A DNA stretch of 5,705 nucleotides from an uncultured Ruminococcus sp. (lineage in GTDB: Bacteria > Bacillota > Clostridia > Oscillospirales > CAG-272), in the NCBI GenBank assembly GCA_902783705.1, contig CACZSA010000203.1, positions 1-5,705 on the forward strand, given 5' to 3'. Positions 4,814 through 5,705 of the stretch are shown here, one piece after another. Made by a program: the position numbers and the translations under genes. Each line of letters starts with the position of its first letter. Within the stretch, counting starts at the first letter, position 1. The notes under the pieces were generated by a model. It did not search any database and was not told the DNA's origin. It saw only the letters and a program-made list of their open reading frames with translations.

Positions 4814-5705
4814 AGGGTTTCCCTCCTTTCTGCGGCGGATGACGGATAGAATCCGTTGATGAGCCGGTATTCCTCCTCATACGCCCTCTTTTCCAAAATG
4901 AACAGGTCCTGAGCTTCTTCCACGGTGATGGGCATGAAGCGGACGGTACAGCCGGGGCGCATCTGTGCGGCGCGGGGCAGGTCCGCCGAGATGACCGTGG
5001 CGATTTTGGCGTAGCCGCCCGTTGTCTGGCGGTCCGCCATGAGGATGATGGGCTGTCCGCCGGTGGGTACCTGGATCGCGCCGAACGCCGTCCCGTCCGA
5101 GATGATATCGCTGGAGGCCTTCGGAACGATCGGTTCGCCCTCGAGGCGGATCCCCATGCGGTCGGTGGCGTTGGTGACGGAATACGGATGGGAGAAAAAG
5201 CCTTCCAGCTCTCCCTCGGAGAACATGGTGTCCTGCGGCCCGGGGACGGCGCGGAGCACGACATGCTTGCCGAAGACGGGCATAGAGGTGAGACGGCGGC
5301 GGGGAAGATCCGGCAGATCGGGAACGGGAGCGCGCAGCTTCAGAATATCACCCCGCATGAGCCGCCGTCCGTCCAGACCGCCGATGGAGAAGCGGAGCCC
5401 CGTTGAGCGGCTTCCCATCACCATGGGAACGTCAAAGCCGCCGGACACCGCCAGATAGCATCCCATCCCGTCGCGCGTGCCCGAAAGCTCCAGAACATCC
5501 CCCGCTTCGATCCGGATTGCCGCGCCGTTTTCCGCATCCGCGCCATTGATTTTCGGAGCCATGTCGGCGCCGGTGAGGGCGATCACACAGTCCGTGTGAA
5601 AACGGGCGGTGATCCCCAACAGCATCATTTCGAGGACCGCTTCTTCCGGCGCGTTTCCGACCAGCGCGTTCGCTCTTTTCATGGAGAGGGAATCGGCGGC
5701 ACCCG
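4810..5705 (-). CDS. pxpC: 5-oxoprolinase subunit PxpC (KipA family), N-terminus cut by window edge
   Basis: The reading frame is open to the right edge; 297 residues are visible, and about 25-30 N-terminal residues are missing. The codons before the in-frame ATG at 5682 encode GAADSLS. Together with MKRANALVGN they match the family's early G-A-x-D-x-x-S/A-x-R-x-A-N-x-L-V-G-N block, so 5682 is internal and not the start. Other family motifs are TGADMAPKING, GCYLAVSGGFDVPMVMGSRST, GPQDTMFSEG and LMADRQTTGGYAKIATVI, which mark the biotin-dependent carboxylase-like KipA/PxpC fold. PxpC pairs with PxpB; with PxpA they form ATP-dependent 5-oxoprolinase. In B. subtilis the homologous KipA counteracts KipI inhibition of the sporulation kinase KinA, so a regulatory role cannot be excluded. 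Its TGA overlaps the downstream TTG start by 4 bases. pxpB/kipI is expected immediately upstream, outside this window. Confidence 0.93.
   Translation of the reverse strand, partial: GAADSLSMKRANALVGNAPEEAVLEMMLLGITARFHTDCVIALTGADMAPKINGADAENGAAIRIEAGDVLELSGTRDGMGCYLAVSGGFDVPMVMGSRSTGLRFSIGGLDGRRLMRGDILKLRAPVPDLPDLPRRRLTSMPVFGKHVVLRAVPGPQDTMFSEGELEGFFSHPYSVTNATDRMGIRLEGEPIVPKASSDIISDGTAFGAIQVPTGGQPIILMADRQTTGGYAKIATVISADLPRAAQMRPGCTVRFMPITVEEAQDLFILEKRAYEEEYRLINGFYPSSAAERRETL
4821..4828 (-). promoter_or_regulatory. Ribosome binding site for the TTG start of the DUF1445 gene
   Basis: AAGGAGGG on the minus strand lies 7 bases before the TTG at 4813 and inside the end of pxpC. Its strength supports the TTG as a real start despite the rare codon and the 4-base overlap with the pxpC stop. 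Confidence 0.7.

Noticed and set aside
1..5705. CRISPR arrays, tRNA/rRNA genes, insertion sequences, defence or phage genes
   Set aside because: No regularly spaced repeats, cloverleaf-like stretch, transposase, or defence/phage motif was seen on either strand.

Overview
All credible genes in this GC-rich window lie on the minus strand, so transcription runs from the right edge to the left. The gene order pxpC(kipA)-ycsI-pxpA(ycsF)-Nramp resembles the Bacillus subtilis ycsF-ycsG-ycsI-kipI-kipA region. Strong AGGAGG-type ribosome binding sites, a TTG start, a consensus sigma-A-type promoter, and YwlG-, YunG- and GrpB-type proteins also point to a Bacillota (Firmicutes) genome. The high GC suggests a GC-rich clostridial lineage rather than Bacillus; this is inference from content and context only.

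Right part (about 5705 to 2944): a 5-oxoproline (pyroglutamate) metabolism operon. It begins with pxpC/kipA, cut at its 5' end by the window edge. Next comes a DUF1445 putative hydro-lyase of the YcsI/D-glutamate cyclase family, whose TTG start overlaps the pxpC stop. Then comes pxpA (LamB/YcsF family). Last is the start of an Nramp-family transporter that breaks off after about 55 codons, directly before an intrinsic terminator. PxpB/KipI would be expected just beyond the right edge. PxpA, PxpB and PxpC form the prokaryotic ATP-dependent 5-oxoprolinase that opens 5-oxo-L-proline to L-glutamate; the DUF1445 enzyme plausibly handles a related D-glutamate/5-oxo-D-proline step. The transporter that normally accompanies this cluster is reduced to a 67-residue remnant.

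Middle (about 2943 to 2749): a gene-free stretch of roughly 195 bases between the two transcription units. It carries a promoter with a perfect TATAAT and a 17-base spacer, and a leader of about 110 nt that opens with a 6-bp inverted repeat.

Left part (2748 to 1): a second same-strand run of five genes with gaps of 83, 70, 42 and 28 bases: a histidine phosphatase, a GrpB/UPF0157 nucleotidyltransferase-fold protein, a YunG-like protein with a possible Cys-His-Asp triad, a YwlG/UPF0340 (TIGR01440) protein, and the N-terminal 130 residues of a sialidase-like beta-propeller protein cut by the left edge. No other strong promoter or terminator was seen within it, so it may be one operon, but its members have no obvious shared pathway.

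No RNA genes, CRISPR array, insertion sequence or long repeat was found. The most noteworthy feature is the truncated transporter gene that keeps both its translation start and a terminator.
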